The notes below the pieces were generated by a model. It saw nothing but the letters and a program-made list of their open reading frames with translations, did no database searches and was not told where the DNA came from. Source: Glaciibacter superstes DSM 21135 (GTDB lineage Bacteria; Actinomycetota; Actinomycetes; Actinomycetales; Microbacteriaceae). Taken from it: a stretch of 64,000 bases of DNA. Positions 16,325-25,700 of this stretch are shown here, piece by piece; position 1 is the stretch's first letter, and every line of letters starts with the position of its first letter. The stretch spans positions 186,001 to 250,000 of the forward strand of contig NZ_ATWH01000004.1 of assembly GCF_000421145.1 (NCBI RefSeq), read 5' to 3'. A program made the position numbers and the translations under genes.

Positions 16325-17506
16325 CTACGACAGATCGTCTTCAAGAACGAACGCGCCGTCCTTGACGACCAGGATCACAAATCCACCGCTGGAGAGGGTG
16401 TGCTCCGGGGTGAACTTCAGCGGACCGGAGAACATCTCGAAACCGTCGATGGCCTCGAGCGCCTTGATGATCGCGTCGCCGTCTGTGCTGCCGGCGTCTT
16501 CGATCGCCTGGGCCGCGAGGCGCACGGCGTCGTAGGACTGGGTCGAGTACGGGCCGGGGTCTGAGCCGAATGCCTCTTTGTAGTTGGCGATCCAGTCCTC
16601 AGCGCCCTCGAGAGTGTCTGGGGTCTGGGTCATCGTGGCGTACACGCCCTCTGCGCCTGCTCCCGCGATTTCGGAGAGCGACGCGTCGACGCTGCCGTCG
16701 GCGACCATGATCTTTCCGGTGTAGCCGGCGTTCATCAGCTGGTTGATGATGAGGCCGCCTTCCTGGTAGTAACCAGTCCAGTAGACGAGCTCAGGGTTGG
16801 CGCCCATGATGTCACGCACGACAGCGGAGTAGTCGCTCTCGCCGGGGGTCACAGAGGTGCTGAGGGCGACGGTGACTGACCCGTCTTCCTCGATTTGCTT
16901 TGCCGTCTCGGTGTTGATGTCCTTCGAGTAGCTGGTGTTGTCGTCAACGAGGGCGACGGTCTTGAAGCCCTGGTCCTTCATGAAGGTCAGCGCGGCGGTG
17001 GACTGCTGCTTGCCCGTGCCGTTGATCATGAAGACGTTCTTTGCGCCCTGGTTCACGATGTCCTGTGAGTTGGCCGCCGGGATGATCATCGGGATATTGG
17101 CCTTCTCGAAGATCGGGATCTCTGGCAGGGTCGCACCAGAGCAGTAGCCACCGACAGAGACGACCGCGCCGTTGGAGACGGCCTTGTTCGCACCGGCAAC
17201 GGACTGCTGTGCGTCGCACGCCTCGTCTTCGACGTCGAGTTCGAGCATGCGACCGTCGAGAATGCCGCCGTCATCGTTGATCTCGTCAACGGCCAGCTGG
17301 GCGCCGTTCTCCATGTAGGCGCCGGTCGGGGCGCTGCTTCCGGAGATCGGAACGACCAGAGCGAGTTTGATCGGGCCGGACTCTTCGCCGCCTCCATCGC
17401 CACCGTCGCCGCCCCCGCCGAGTAGCCCACCGCTGCATCCGGCGGTGGCCAGGAGTACCGCCGTAGCGACTCCTAACAGCATCGTGCTGCGCTTGGTGAT
17501 CTTCAT
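16325..17506 (-). CDS. livK: Amino acid ABC transporter substrate-binding lipoprotein LivK
   Basis: A 393-residue type I periplasmic-binding-fold lipoprotein. The lipobox is LLATAGCSG, with the acylated Cys near residue 23, followed by a Gly-rich linker. The mature protein shows IKLALVVPISGSSAPTG, QLAVDEINDDGGILDGR and YCSGATLPEIPIFEKANIPM, typical of Leu/Ile/Val-type receptors. The ATG at 17506 follows AAAGGAGAGG. As first gene of the liv-aconitase X operon it defines the specificity, which is predicted to be hydroxyproline-like but cannot be read from the sequence. Confidence 0.9.
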   Translation of the reverse strand: MKITKRSTMLLGVATAVLLATAGCSGGLLGGGGDGGDGGGEESGPIKLALVVPISGSSAPTGAYMENGAQLAVDEINDDGGILDGRMLELDVEDEACDAQQSVAGANKAVSNGAVVSVGGYCSGATLPEIPIFEKANIPMIIPAANSQDIVNQGAKNVFMINGTGKQQSTAALTFMKDQGFKTVALVDDNTSYSKDINTETAKQIEEDGSVTVALSTSVTPGESDYSAVVRDIMGANPELVYWTGYYQEGGLIINQLMNAGYTGKIMVADGSVDASLSEIAGAGAEGVYATMTQTPDTLEGAEDWIANYKEAFGSDPGPYSTQSYDAVRLAAQAIEDAGSTDGDAIIKALEAIDGFEMFSGPLKFTPEHTLSSGGFVILVVKDGAFVLEDDLS

Positions 17507-17599
17507 TGTCTGCCTCTCCTTTGATGGTGACAACCGGGTAGTACTACAGTGCATCCTGCTGCGAGCGGTGTCTACTCGCGGCCCATGATGCCCGCTCAG

Positions 17600-17611
17600 T
17601 ACAATATGACA
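17600..17611 (-). promoter_or_regulatory. Candidate GntR operator upstream of livK
   Basis: On the minus strand 17600-17611 reads TGTCATATTGTA. It matches the TGnCATATTAC word seen upstream of both GH127 genes and the second racemase-like operon. It lies about 94 bp upstream of the livK start. Confidence 0.4.
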
Positions 17612-17665
17612 TGCCACAGCCAGGCGGTCAATCGTCGTGACCGAGTCGTTACTGAGTCGCGCACT

Positions 17666-17762
17666 GTCCCCGGATTCGGTTAAACGGCGGTCGACAGGCT
17701 GGGTCTCACACCCGTCCGGGGCTTCAGCGTGCGGGCGTGCGGGATTAACCGAATCCGGGGAC
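17666..17762. repeat. 18-bp inverted repeat with 61-bp spacer
   Basis: Perfect 18-nt arms at 17666-17683 and 17745-17762 (GTCCCCGGATTCGGTTAA and its complement) lie just after the methyltransferase stop. The spacer is GC-rich. The arms could form a terminator for the methyltransferase, but the wide spacer and AT-containing arm ends look more like a small mobile or dispersed intergenic element. Confidence 0.5.
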
Positions 17763-17773
17763 GCGTTTCGGTG

Positions 17774-18841
17774 TCAGGCGGCTCGGCGGATGCGGCCGGC
17801 AGCCAGTTTGTACGTCGGCGAAACGGCGCGCGGGTCGGCCGCGATCCGCCGCTCGGCGTCGGCGAAGACTGCGTCCAGGATGGCCGTGCGCTGCGGGGCC
17901 GTCCGCCTCGGCAGTGCGGTTCCGAAGCTGGGCTCGAGGAAACCCCGGAGGAACCCCGCCTGTTGCCGTGCATACGCCCCCGCGTCGCCGGAGGTGTCGT
18001 ACGCGGCCAGGAAAGGGTCGGCGAGCGTGGTCGGTTCGAGCGTGACGAGCTGCAGAGTTTCCCCTCCTGGCCCGGTGAACGCGGGAGCGAATGGCGCACG
18101 CACTTCGTCAAGGGATCTGAACCAGGTCGGGTAGACCATGGCGGCGTATTCCTCCGCTGTGATGGTTCCGGCCGAGCGCGCTGCTCGCAGCGCCTGTTCG
18201 AGAGTGTCGAAGAGCGCCTCTGAGCCCATGGTTCCAGCCACGCCGCCCCGCGCATCACCCATGAGCACATCGACGAAGACGACGGATGCCGTTGGCGCGA
18301 GTTCGACGGATCGGCGGGCCAGGAAGTCGGTCCAGTCCGTCACAGAGCGGGAACGGTATCGTTCGATCGCGACGTGATCGGTCGATGACTGTACGAAGAA
18401 GTTATCGGCGACAGGCCCAGGCGAGGCGCTCAGCCAGTGCAAGGACGACGAGGACCACGCGGCCGTCAGGGTGGCCGGTGCGAAGAGTTCCTTATAGAAC
18501 GAACGCCCGATCACCGACGGGTGCACGTCGTTCTTGTGGCCGACCATGTAACTCGCAGGATCGTGCTCAATCACTTCGAACAGACTGGTCCAGTCGTTGC
18601 CGGGCAGATCGGTGTGCACGATGTCGATGTCGGCGGTCGTGCGTCGGCGAACGGCCCCGATGGCGGCCTTCATGGGCGCGAGCGAGTTGTGCCCTTGAGC
18701 GCAGCCGAGGTCGGCGATCTTCGGTGATTCCATCGCTCCACGATCTGATTCTGCAATCGCTGTGCGCAGCAGATCGAGCCCGATGACAGCGGCGCCCTGC
18801 TGTGTCGCCGAGTGCCGGTCGTAATATCCGTCCCCGGCCAT
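17774..18841 (-). CDS. SABATH-family SAM-dependent carboxyl methyltransferase
   Basis: A 355-residue protein closely resembling the plant SABATH family, which methylates carboxyl groups of small acids (salicylate, jasmonate, indole-3-acetate) or ring nitrogens. Marks in order: ADLGCAQGHNSL (SAM motif I, near 50), HTDLPGNDWTSLF (the SABATH DLPxND block, near 90), SVIGRSFYKELF and AWSSSSLHWLS near 130-150, the last two being the family's most conserved stretch. MAGDGYYDRHSATQQ at the N-terminus corresponds to the GxxSYAxNSxxQ SAM-binding start. The ATG at 18841 is chosen; a GTG lies directly before it. The acceptor is unknown. No neighbour clearly shares its pathway. Confidence 0.85.
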   Translation of the reverse strand: MAGDGYYDRHSATQQGAAVIGLDLLRTAIAESDRGAMESPKIADLGCAQGHNSLAPMKAAIGAVRRRTTADIDIVHTDLPGNDWTSLFEVIEHDPASYMVGHKNDVHPSVIGRSFYKELFAPATLTAAWSSSSLHWLSASPGPVADNFFVQSSTDHVAIERYRSRSVTDWTDFLARRSVELAPTASVVFVDVLMGDARGGVAGTMGSEALFDTLEQALRAARSAGTITAEEYAAMVYPTWFRSLDEVRAPFAPAFTGPGGETLQLVTLEPTTLADPFLAAYDTSGDAGAYARQQAGFLRGFLEPSFGTALPRRTAPQRTAILDAVFADAERRIAADPRAVSPTYKLAAGRIRRAA

Positions 18842-18972
18842 CACGCCGCTGACCTCTTCGTCGCTCGTCACGCTCTCATCATGCTCGCGTGCCGTCCACC
18901 GCACCACCCCGCGCCGGTTGACAGACGCCACAACGACTGCAGCGGTGGAGGAGTGAGCCACCGGGGGCCGTG

Positions 18973-20385
18973 TCAGCGGGTGCCGCGGAGCGGGGTCTCG
19001 CGAAGGGTGAGCGCCGCAGCGAGACCGAGCGCGGCGACGACGGCGACGATGACGAAGATCTGGCTGACCGACGCCGCGATCCCGGGCTCCAGGGCGCCGG
19101 TCGCCAGACCGGAGGTGTGCGCGGCATAGATCGACCCGAAGATCGCAACGGCAATGGAGCCGCCTGCTGTGCGGACCATGGTGACCGCTCCAGACGCCGC
19201 GCCGATGTCCCGATGCTCGACGCTGTTCTGCGCGATGGTCGTCGTCATCTGCTGCGTCAGCCCGGACGCGATGCCCATCAGGACCATGAAGCACGCGGTG
19301 AGCGCTACCGGCGTCGTCGTGGTCATGGTGGCGAGCAGCACCGAGCCCAGCACCGCGCTCGCCGTGCCGATGATCGGGAGGATCTTGTAGCGGCCGGTCA
19401 CCGACATGATCCGGCCGGCGACCTGCGATGCGATGACCACCGGGATCATCATCGGGAGCAGCAGCAGGCCAGACACGCTCGCCGAGACCCCCTGCACGTT
19501 CTGCTGGAACAGCGGGAGGTACAGCACACAGGCGAAGAGGATGACTCCACTGACGAGGGCGAGGACCGCCGCCATCGTGAAGTTGCGCGTGGCGAAGATA
19601 CGGAGGGGCAGCAGGGGTTCTGGAGCGCGGCGCTCCTGCCAGACGAACGCGGCAAGGCTGACGACGGCAACGACGACGAGCGCGATGGCCTGTGGTGAAA
19701 ACCAGGGGAACGCACTGCCCGCCCACGTGCTGATCAACACGACGGCGCTCAGGCTCACGACGAGCAGCATCGCCCCGATCCAGTCGATCCGCGCGCGCCG
19801 CCGCTCGTGCTTGACGTGCAGCGAGAGCGCCACCCACACCAAGGTCAGGATCCCCAGCGGAAGATTGATCAGGAACGCCCAACGCCAGCTCAGGGCATCG
19901 GTGAGGAAGCCGCCGAGCAAAGGACCGCCGATGGTGCCCGCCGCGACGACTATCGCGACCATGCCCTGGTACTTACCGCGCTCACGCGGGGGAACCAGGT
20001 CGCCGATGACGGCGAAGGCACTGACGGCGAGCCCTCCTGCACCGATCCCCTGCACGACTCGCGCGCCGATGAGCATTCCCATCGTTGGCGCGATCGCTGC
20101 CAGAACAGAGCCGACGACGAAGAGCCCCACGGCAGTGAGGATCATTCGCTTGCGACCGTAGAGGTCGCCGAGCTTTCCCCAAATGGGCGTGGTCGCGGCT
20201 GCGGTCAGGGTGTACGCGGTGACGACCCACGACAACACGGGCGCGCCTCCCAGCTCGTTCAGCACGGAGGGCAGGGCCGTGCCGACGATGAAGTTGTCCA
20301 GCATCGCGAGCAGGAGGCCGAACAGCACTCCCAACATGGGGAGGCGCACGTTCGGGGTTGTTCGCGGTGGTGTCTCTGTGGTCAT
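18973..20385 (-). CDS. MFS drug-efflux transporter, DHA2 (EmrB/QacA) family
   Basis: A 470-residue proton antiporter with 14 predicted spans. Diagnostic pieces are LDNFIVGTALPSVLNELGG in span 1 (motif D1), WGKLGDLYGRKRMILTAV (motif A), GARVVQGIGAGGLAVSAFAV (motif B) and GPLLGGFLTDALSWRWAFLINLPLG (motif C). The ATG at 20385 follows GGGAGG. It is divergent from a TetR gene 119 bp away and thus probably repressed by it. Substrate unknown; toxic aromatics or antibiotics are usual for this family. Confidence 0.92.
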   Translation of the reverse strand: MTTETPPRTTPNVRLPMLGVLFGLLLAMLDNFIVGTALPSVLNELGGAPVLSWVVTAYTLTAAATTPIWGKLGDLYGRKRMILTAVGLFVVGSVLAAIAPTMGMLIGARVVQGIGAGGLAVSAFAVIGDLVPPRERGKYQGMVAIVVAAGTIGGPLLGGFLTDALSWRWAFLINLPLGILTLVWVALSLHVKHERRRARIDWIGAMLLVVSLSAVVLISTWAGSAFPWFSPQAIALVVVAVVSLAAFVWQERRAPEPLLPLRIFATRNFTMAAVLALVSGVILFACVLYLPLFQQNVQGVSASVSGLLLLPMMIPVVIASQVAGRIMSVTGRYKILPIIGTASAVLGSVLLATMTTTTPVALTACFMVLMGIASGLTQQMTTTIAQNSVEHRDIGAASGAVTMVRTAGGSIAVAIFGSIYAAHTSGLATGALEPGIAASVSQIFVIVAVVAALGLAAALTLRETPLRGTR

Positions 20386-20454
20386 TTTTTGCCTCCCGGC
20401 CTGGTGTACGAGTTCTTGAACGAACATGTTCCTAGGAAGAGAATCAGATGGAGT

Positions 20455-20480
20455 CCACGATCAAACGATCTCGTTCGTGG
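20455..20480. promoter_or_regulatory. TetR-type operator between MFS and TetR genes
   Basis: AACGATCTCGTT at 20464-20475 is a near-perfect palindrome nested within CCACGA...TCGTGG (20455-20480). A related AACACGATCGTT follows at 20484. It sits in the divergent promoter region and is the likely binding site of the adjacent TetR protein. Confidence 0.6.
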
Positions 20481-20504
20481 CAAACACGATCGTTAGCATG
20501 AATC

Positions 20505-21251
<747 letters not shown>

Positions 21252-21253
21252 TC

Positions 21254-22399
21254 ATGAAGCACTACCCGATTGCAATCATCGGCGGCGGACTCGGCGGATT
21301 GACCGCCGCCCGCGTACTGCACGTCAACGGCATCGAAGCGAAGATCTTCGAGAATGAGCCCAATCGCCAGGCCCGCACGCAGGGCGGCATGCTCGACATC
21401 CATGCCGACAGTGGCCAGCTGGCCATCCGTGCAGCCGAACTGTACGACGAGTTCCTGGCCGGCGTGACCCCGGGGGCCGAAGCGTTGCGCATCGCCGACC
21501 GCACAGGCACGGTCTTGCTCGAGGCGCCGGACGACGGCGAAATGGAGCGGCCAGAGATCGACCGCGGCCTGCTCAGGAACCTCCTGCTCGACTCGCTTCC
21601 AGACGGCACAGTGAACTGGGGCAGCAGGGCCACTGCGGTCCATCCGGTGGCAGGCCATCCGGGTCGCCACGAGGTCGAGCTGGCCGACGGCACCCGGTTC
21701 ACGACCGACCTGCTCATCGGCGCAGACGGAGCGTGGTCGCACGTGCGCCCGCTGGTCTCTGCAGCATTGCCGGCATACTCAGGCATCTCGTTCATCGAGG
21801 CCGACCTGCGCGACGCCCTGTCCAAGCACCCCGCAGAAGCCGCCATCGTCGGCGACGGGTTGCTGTTCGCGCTCGACGGGGACATCGGCGTTATCGCGCA
21901 CCACGAGGGTGACGGCAGCCTGCACACCTACCTCGGGTACCGCATCGACGAGGACTGGGTCAACCGCGTCGACCTCGCCGACACCACTGCGCTCAAAGCG
22001 CTCCTGCTCGACCTGATGGGCGGCTGGGACGACGCCATCCGTGGCCTGATCGGCAACGCCGACGGCCAGCTGACCGTACGGCCGATCAACGCCCTCCCTG
22101 TTGGACACTCTTGGGATCGGGTACCGGGTGTCACGCTGCTCGGCGACGCCGCGCATGTGATGTCTCCGTTCGGGGGCGAGGGTGCGAACCTGGCGATTTA
22201 CGACGCTTCCCAGCTCGCGCTCGCCATCGTCGCGCACCCTGGAGACGTCGAAGCCGCACTCGGAGCCTATGAGGCCGAGATGTTCCCCCGTGCGACCGAG
22301 TCCGCAGCCGGGTCGGCCGCGAACCTCGAGCTCATCTTCGCTCCCGACGCACCGCAGGGCCTGCTCGGCATGTTCGCCCAGGCCCCCGAGGCGGCCTAG
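21254..22399 (+). CDS. FAD-dependent monooxygenase, TetX-like
   Basis: A 381-residue class A flavin monooxygenase. FAD motifs are AIIGGGLGGLTAARVL at the N-terminus, LLIGADGAWSHVRP (DG motif) near 155 and GVTLLGDAAHVMSPFGGEGAN (GD motif) near 290. ARTQGGMLDIHADSGQLA and RGLLRNLLLDSLPDGTV are characteristic of tetracycline-inactivating TetX and its relatives. It directly follows the TetR gene and shares the locus with an efflux pump, so a drug or xenobiotic detoxification cassette is likely. Whether it accepts tetracyclines cannot be told from sequence alone. Confidence 0.85.
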   Translation: MKHYPIAIIGGGLGGLTAARVLHVNGIEAKIFENEPNRQARTQGGMLDIHADSGQLAIRAAELYDEFLAGVTPGAEALRIADRTGTVLLEAPDDGEMERPEIDRGLLRNLLLDSLPDGTVNWGSRATAVHPVAGHPGRHEVELADGTRFTTDLLIGADGAWSHVRPLVSAALPAYSGISFIEADLRDALSKHPAEAAIVGDGLLFALDGDIGVIAHHEGDGSLHTYLGYRIDEDWVNRVDLADTTALKALLLDLMGGWDDAIRGLIGNADGQLTVRPINALPVGHSWDRVPGVTLLGDAAHVMSPFGGEGANLAIYDASQLALAIVAHPGDVEAALGAYEAEMFPRATESAAGSAANLELIFAPDAPQGLLGMFAQAPEAA

Positions 22400-22445
22400 A
22401 GCCTCCGCCCTGGCCGGAGCGATCTACCGGCCGAGTGTTCCACGC

Positions 22446-22487
22446 ACGCGAAGAGCGCCGACGGTCCACCGTCTGCGCTCTTCGCGT
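22446..22487. terminator. Bidirectional hairpin terminator
   Basis: A 13-bp outer stem (22446-22458 with 22475-22487) continues into an inner 5-bp GACGG/CCGTC stem. It separates the convergent monooxygenase and amidohydrolase genes. The remainder of the 22400-22620 gap shows nothing else. Confidence 0.75.
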
Positions 22488-22620
22488 CGGTGTCGCGATT
22501 GCTCAAAGGCTCGCCAAGCTCGGCCGAGGACTCGGGCGCTATCCAACGCCTTGACTCAACCGTGACCGCTGTCTGAAAAGCGATTCGTGTGGCGCTTCGC
22601 GGATCGCAAAGCGTCCTCGG

Positions 22621-23811
22621 TCAGGAGACGATTCGCCCGCCGTGAATGACGATGCGATCGCGGCTTTCGTCCCAGAGTGTCGAAGGATCCGCGAAAGGGT
22701 CACCATCCACGATCAGGAGGTCACCGAAAGCACCCACCGCGATTCGTCCGATGTCGCTCCTGCCGATCAGGGCGGCGTTGACGCTGGTCGCGGACCGCAG
22801 AACATTCTCGACGCCATCGGCCTCGATCTGAAGCCTGAGACCCTGAAGCTGATGCTCTTCCAACTCACCCATCAGATCGCTTCCGAAGCCGACCTGCACT
22901 CCGGCAGATCTGGCGATTCCGAGTGAATGAGCCCCCGCCGCCAAGACACTTCGATTCTTCTCCTGCGAGACCGGGTCAAGGCCCAGTGCTGAACCATGCT
23001 CCTCCATCGCGTGATAAGCGGCGAGCGTTGGCACCAGGAACGCGCGCCGTTCGGCCATGAGCTTTGCCGATTCCGCGTCCAGCAGGTTGCCGTGCTCGAT
23101 GGACCTGATCCCGTTCTCAACGGAGTGCACGATCGCCTCTGGTGAATACGCGTGTGCCGCGACATAGCTGCCTCTCCGCGTTGCCTCTTCCACCGCAACT
23201 CGAATTTCTCCTGACGAGTACTGCGGAACTCGGATCGGATCCGTAAGGCTGATGACTCCACCGGAGGTCATCAACTTGATGGCGTGTGCTCCCTGACGAA
23301 AGCGTTCGCGCACCGCCTTTCGCACCTCGTACTCTCCGTCGGCTATGACCGTGGTCCAACCGTCGGTAATCGGCCCTCCTTGGTCATCAGCCGATCGAGG
23401 GTCACCGTGCCCGCCCGTCTGGCTGAGCGCGGCACCGGTGTAGAAATACCGAGGCGCTTCGATCACTCCCTGGTCGATGGCGCGTGCGAGACCTGAGTCG
23501 CCGCCGGCGACGTCACGCAGAGTGGTGAATCCCCGCTCGAGGGCAGACCGCAGTCGCCTGGCCGCAGTGAGCGCCGCAAAGCTCAGCGACACGTCGGAGC
23601 CGTGCAGGTTGGTCGCGTATGCGTGGAAGTGGGCATCGATCAGCCCAGGCACGACGGTCCTGCCGGCCGCATCGAAGTCGAACTGGCCGGCTGACACGTC
23701 GGCCCCGACCTCGGCAATCCGCCCGTCAACGATCCTGATTCCGCCCGCGTTGACACCGGTCACGCCATCCCAGATCACGGCATTGGTGATGGTGATGTCC
23801 TGTTGGTTCAT
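22621..23811 (-). CDS. Metal-dependent amidohydrolase (imidazolonepropionase/Xaa-Pro dipeptidase-like)
   Basis: A 396-residue amidohydrolase-superfamily protein. Metal ligands appear as HFHAY after GLIDA near residue 60, a carboxylated-Lys candidate in AIKLMTSGGV near 180, His in AAHAYSPEAI near 220 and HGNLLD near 240, and Asp in FGSDLMGE near 315. Relatives cleave amide bonds of proline dipeptides or of cyclic amides. The ATG at 23811 has GGGAG upstream; an ATG four codons earlier lacks a site. It ends the sugar ABC operon, where its likely job is hydrolysing an amide- or peptide-linked piece accompanying the arabinoside, such as a Hyp-containing dipeptide. That last step is inference. Confidence 0.8.
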   Translation of the reverse strand: MNQQDITITNAVIWDGVTGVNAGGIRIVDGRIAEVGADVSAGQFDFDAAGRTVVPGLIDAHFHAYATNLHGSDVSLSFAALTAARRLRSALERGFTTLRDVAGGDSGLARAIDQGVIEAPRYFYTGAALSQTGGHGDPRSADDQGGPITDGWTTVIADGEYEVRKAVRERFRQGAHAIKLMTSGGVISLTDPIRVPQYSSGEIRVAVEEATRRGSYVAAHAYSPEAIVHSVENGIRSIEHGNLLDAESAKLMAERRAFLVPTLAAYHAMEEHGSALGLDPVSQEKNRSVLAAGAHSLGIARSAGVQVGFGSDLMGELEEHQLQGLRLQIEADGVENVLRSATSVNAALIGRSDIGRIAVGAFGDLLIVDGDPFADPSTLWDESRDRIVIHGGRIVS

Positions 23812-23836
23812 CGTGGCTCCCATCGGTGGGGTGGTT

Positions 23837-24703
23837 CTACTTCGCCGCGCCGCTGAAAATGCCGCTGACGTAGTAGCGCTGAAGAAGGAAAAAGATCAGC
23901 AGACACGGGATCATCGACACCACGATTCCGGTATCAAGCAATCCCCAGTCGACGGTACCGAACTTTCCGACTTGGCGGACGGCGAGCATGATCGGAAGGG
24001 TGAACTTCTCCTGGTCTGTCAGGAGCACAAGCGCCGCCAGAAATTCGTTCCACGAGTTCAGGAACGCGAATATCGCGGAGGTGACGATGCCGGGTATGAC
24101 GAGCGGGATGAATATTCGACGGAAGACACCGACCCTGGTGCAGCCATCCATCAGCGCAGCTTCTTCGATCTCGTTCGGTATGCCGGAGAAGGCATTTCGC
24201 ATGATGAAGATACAGAAGGGGAGCTGGTACACGGTGTAGACGAGCATCACCCCGAACAGGTTGTTGCTGAGTCCCATTCCCCTCAAAACCACGAGGAGAG
24301 GCGTCAGCAGCACGGTAAACGGCACCATCAGTCCGGCGAGGACGACGAAGAAGAGCACGCCGCTCCCTCGAAACCTGAACCGCCCGAATCCATATCCGGC
24401 CAGCGCCGACACAACAACAGTGAGCGCCACGGTGCCAAGCGACACTATGGCGCTGTTCATCGTGCTCTGGATCAGCCCGGCACTCGGATCGAAGAGTCGT
24501 TGCCAATTGTCAAGTGTCAGCTCTCGCGGCAACAGAGTCGGCGGCTTCATGCCGAGTTCAGTGCGGGACTTGAAGGTGGACAGCAGCATCGTCACCAGGG
24601 GGATCAGGAACAACGAGGAGAGGACGATTCCCGTTACCCACCACCACACCGAGACGAATGGCTTCCGGCGGAGACGGCGTGAACTCAGCGGCTCAGTCTT
24701 CAT
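23837..24703 (-). CDS. Sugar ABC transporter permease (MalG type)
   Basis: A 288-residue permease with six spans and the CUT1-type EAA loop EAALMDGCTRVGVFRRIFIPLVIPG near residue 190. It pairs with the MalF-like permease whose gene it overlaps by 11 bp. ATG at 24703 is chosen; a GTG precedes it by one codon. No ATPase gene is present in this operon, as is common for actinobacterial oligosaccharide importers that share an MsiK-type ATPase encoded elsewhere. Confidence 0.9.
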   Translation of the reverse strand: MKTEPLSSRRLRRKPFVSVWWWVTGIVLSSLFLIPLVTMLLSTFKSRTELGMKPPTLLPRELTLDNWQRLFDPSAGLIQSTMNSAIVSLGTVALTVVVSALAGYGFGRFRFRGSGVLFFVVLAGLMVPFTVLLTPLLVVLRGMGLSNNLFGVMLVYTVYQLPFCIFIMRNAFSGIPNEIEEAALMDGCTRVGVFRRIFIPLVIPGIVTSAIFAFLNSWNEFLAALVLLTDQEKFTLPIMLAVRQVGKFGTVDWGLLDTGIVVSMIPCLLIFFLLQRYYVSGIFSGAAK

Positions 24704-25607
24704 CACTCCGGCCTTTCAAGAATTTGAGTTGGATCGCCGTCACGACCAAGAGCAGCACGAGCATCACGACAGAGAGCGCGGCACCATAACCAAGCTCGAA
24801 CTTGGTGAATGACACGTTGTAGATCCAATAGACAGCCGTGATCGTTTCGTTGTTCGGCCTGCCGGTGGTGATCAGGAAGAATTGCTCGAACGCCAGAAGT
24901 GACCCGCTGATCGAGAACACCAGCACCATGATCACGGTGGGTTTCATGAGTGGAAGGATGACGCTGAAGAGCCGACGGAACCACCCTGCACCGTCGATCG
25001 CCGCCGCCTCGAGTAGTTCCTCTGGAACGCCCTGGAGCCCGGACAACAGCAGGATCATCTGGAAGCCGATGACCTTCCACGTCACCATGGTGATCACGAC
25101 AACCAGGCCAGGCCATTTCTCCACAAGCCACGACGTTTGGTCGAGGTCGATACCGAATGCGCTGGTCGCTGCGCTTATCGGGCCGACCGAGTCATTAACG
25201 AACCAGAGCCACAGGAAGCTGGCAGCCGCGAATCCAACGACATATGGCGTGAAGAAGATCGTTCTGAATAGCCCACTCGCCTTCCCAGGTCGCTTCACGA
25301 AGAGCGCAAGGGCGAGCCCACCGACGAAGAGAATCGGCGTGATGATCACGGTGTAGACGAGGGTGAAGACGATGGAGTTCACGAATGTGGTGTCCGTCGT
25401 GAATGCCCGCACGTAGTTTTCCAGCCCGATGAAGGTGGGCTTGCCGAGGAACGACCAGTTGTTGAGGCTCATCCACAGCATCAGCACCAACGGCACGACA
25501 AACAGCACGGTGATCAGGAGAATGGCCGGGCTGATCGAAGCAACACCGATCCACGAGTCGCTCCTTCGACGCCTCGATCGTCTGATCGGGACTGCGTCTA
25601 CTGACAT
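24693..25607 (-). CDS. Sugar ABC transporter permease (MalF type)
   Basis: A 304-residue permease of the CUT1 family. It has a basic N-terminus (RRSRRRRS), six spans, and the EAA loop ELLEAAAIDGAGWFRRLFSVILPLMKPT near residue 210. A GGAG precedes the ATG. It forms the channel with the MalG-like subunit to import an oligosaccharide bound by the lipoprotein encoded just upstream. Confidence 0.9.
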   Translation of the reverse strand: MSVDAVPIRRSRRRRSDSWIGVASISPAILLITVLFVVPLVLMLWMSLNNWSFLGKPTFIGLENYVRAFTTDTTFVNSIVFTLVYTVIITPILFVGGLALALFVKRPGKASGLFRTIFFTPYVVGFAAASFLWLWFVNDSVGPISAATSAFGIDLDQTSWLVEKWPGLVVVITMVTWKVIGFQMILLLSGLQGVPEELLEAAAIDGAGWFRRLFSVILPLMKPTVIMVLVFSISGSLLAFEQFFLITTGRPNNETITAVYWIYNVSFTKFELGYGAALSVVMLVLLLVVTAIQLKFLKGRSDED

Positions 25608-25700
25608 TTCTGCTCCACATTGAATTGATGATGCGAGGAATCAGCGACGGATGGCGAGCCGACGAGTTGCCGCCTCGCCATCCGTGTTGTCGAGGGTTGG

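Noticed and set aside
17774..19882. A 702-codon minus-strand frame joining the MFS and methyltransferase regions
   Set aside because: Only its last half is coding (SABATH). The first half is an out-of-frame reading of the MFS gene.
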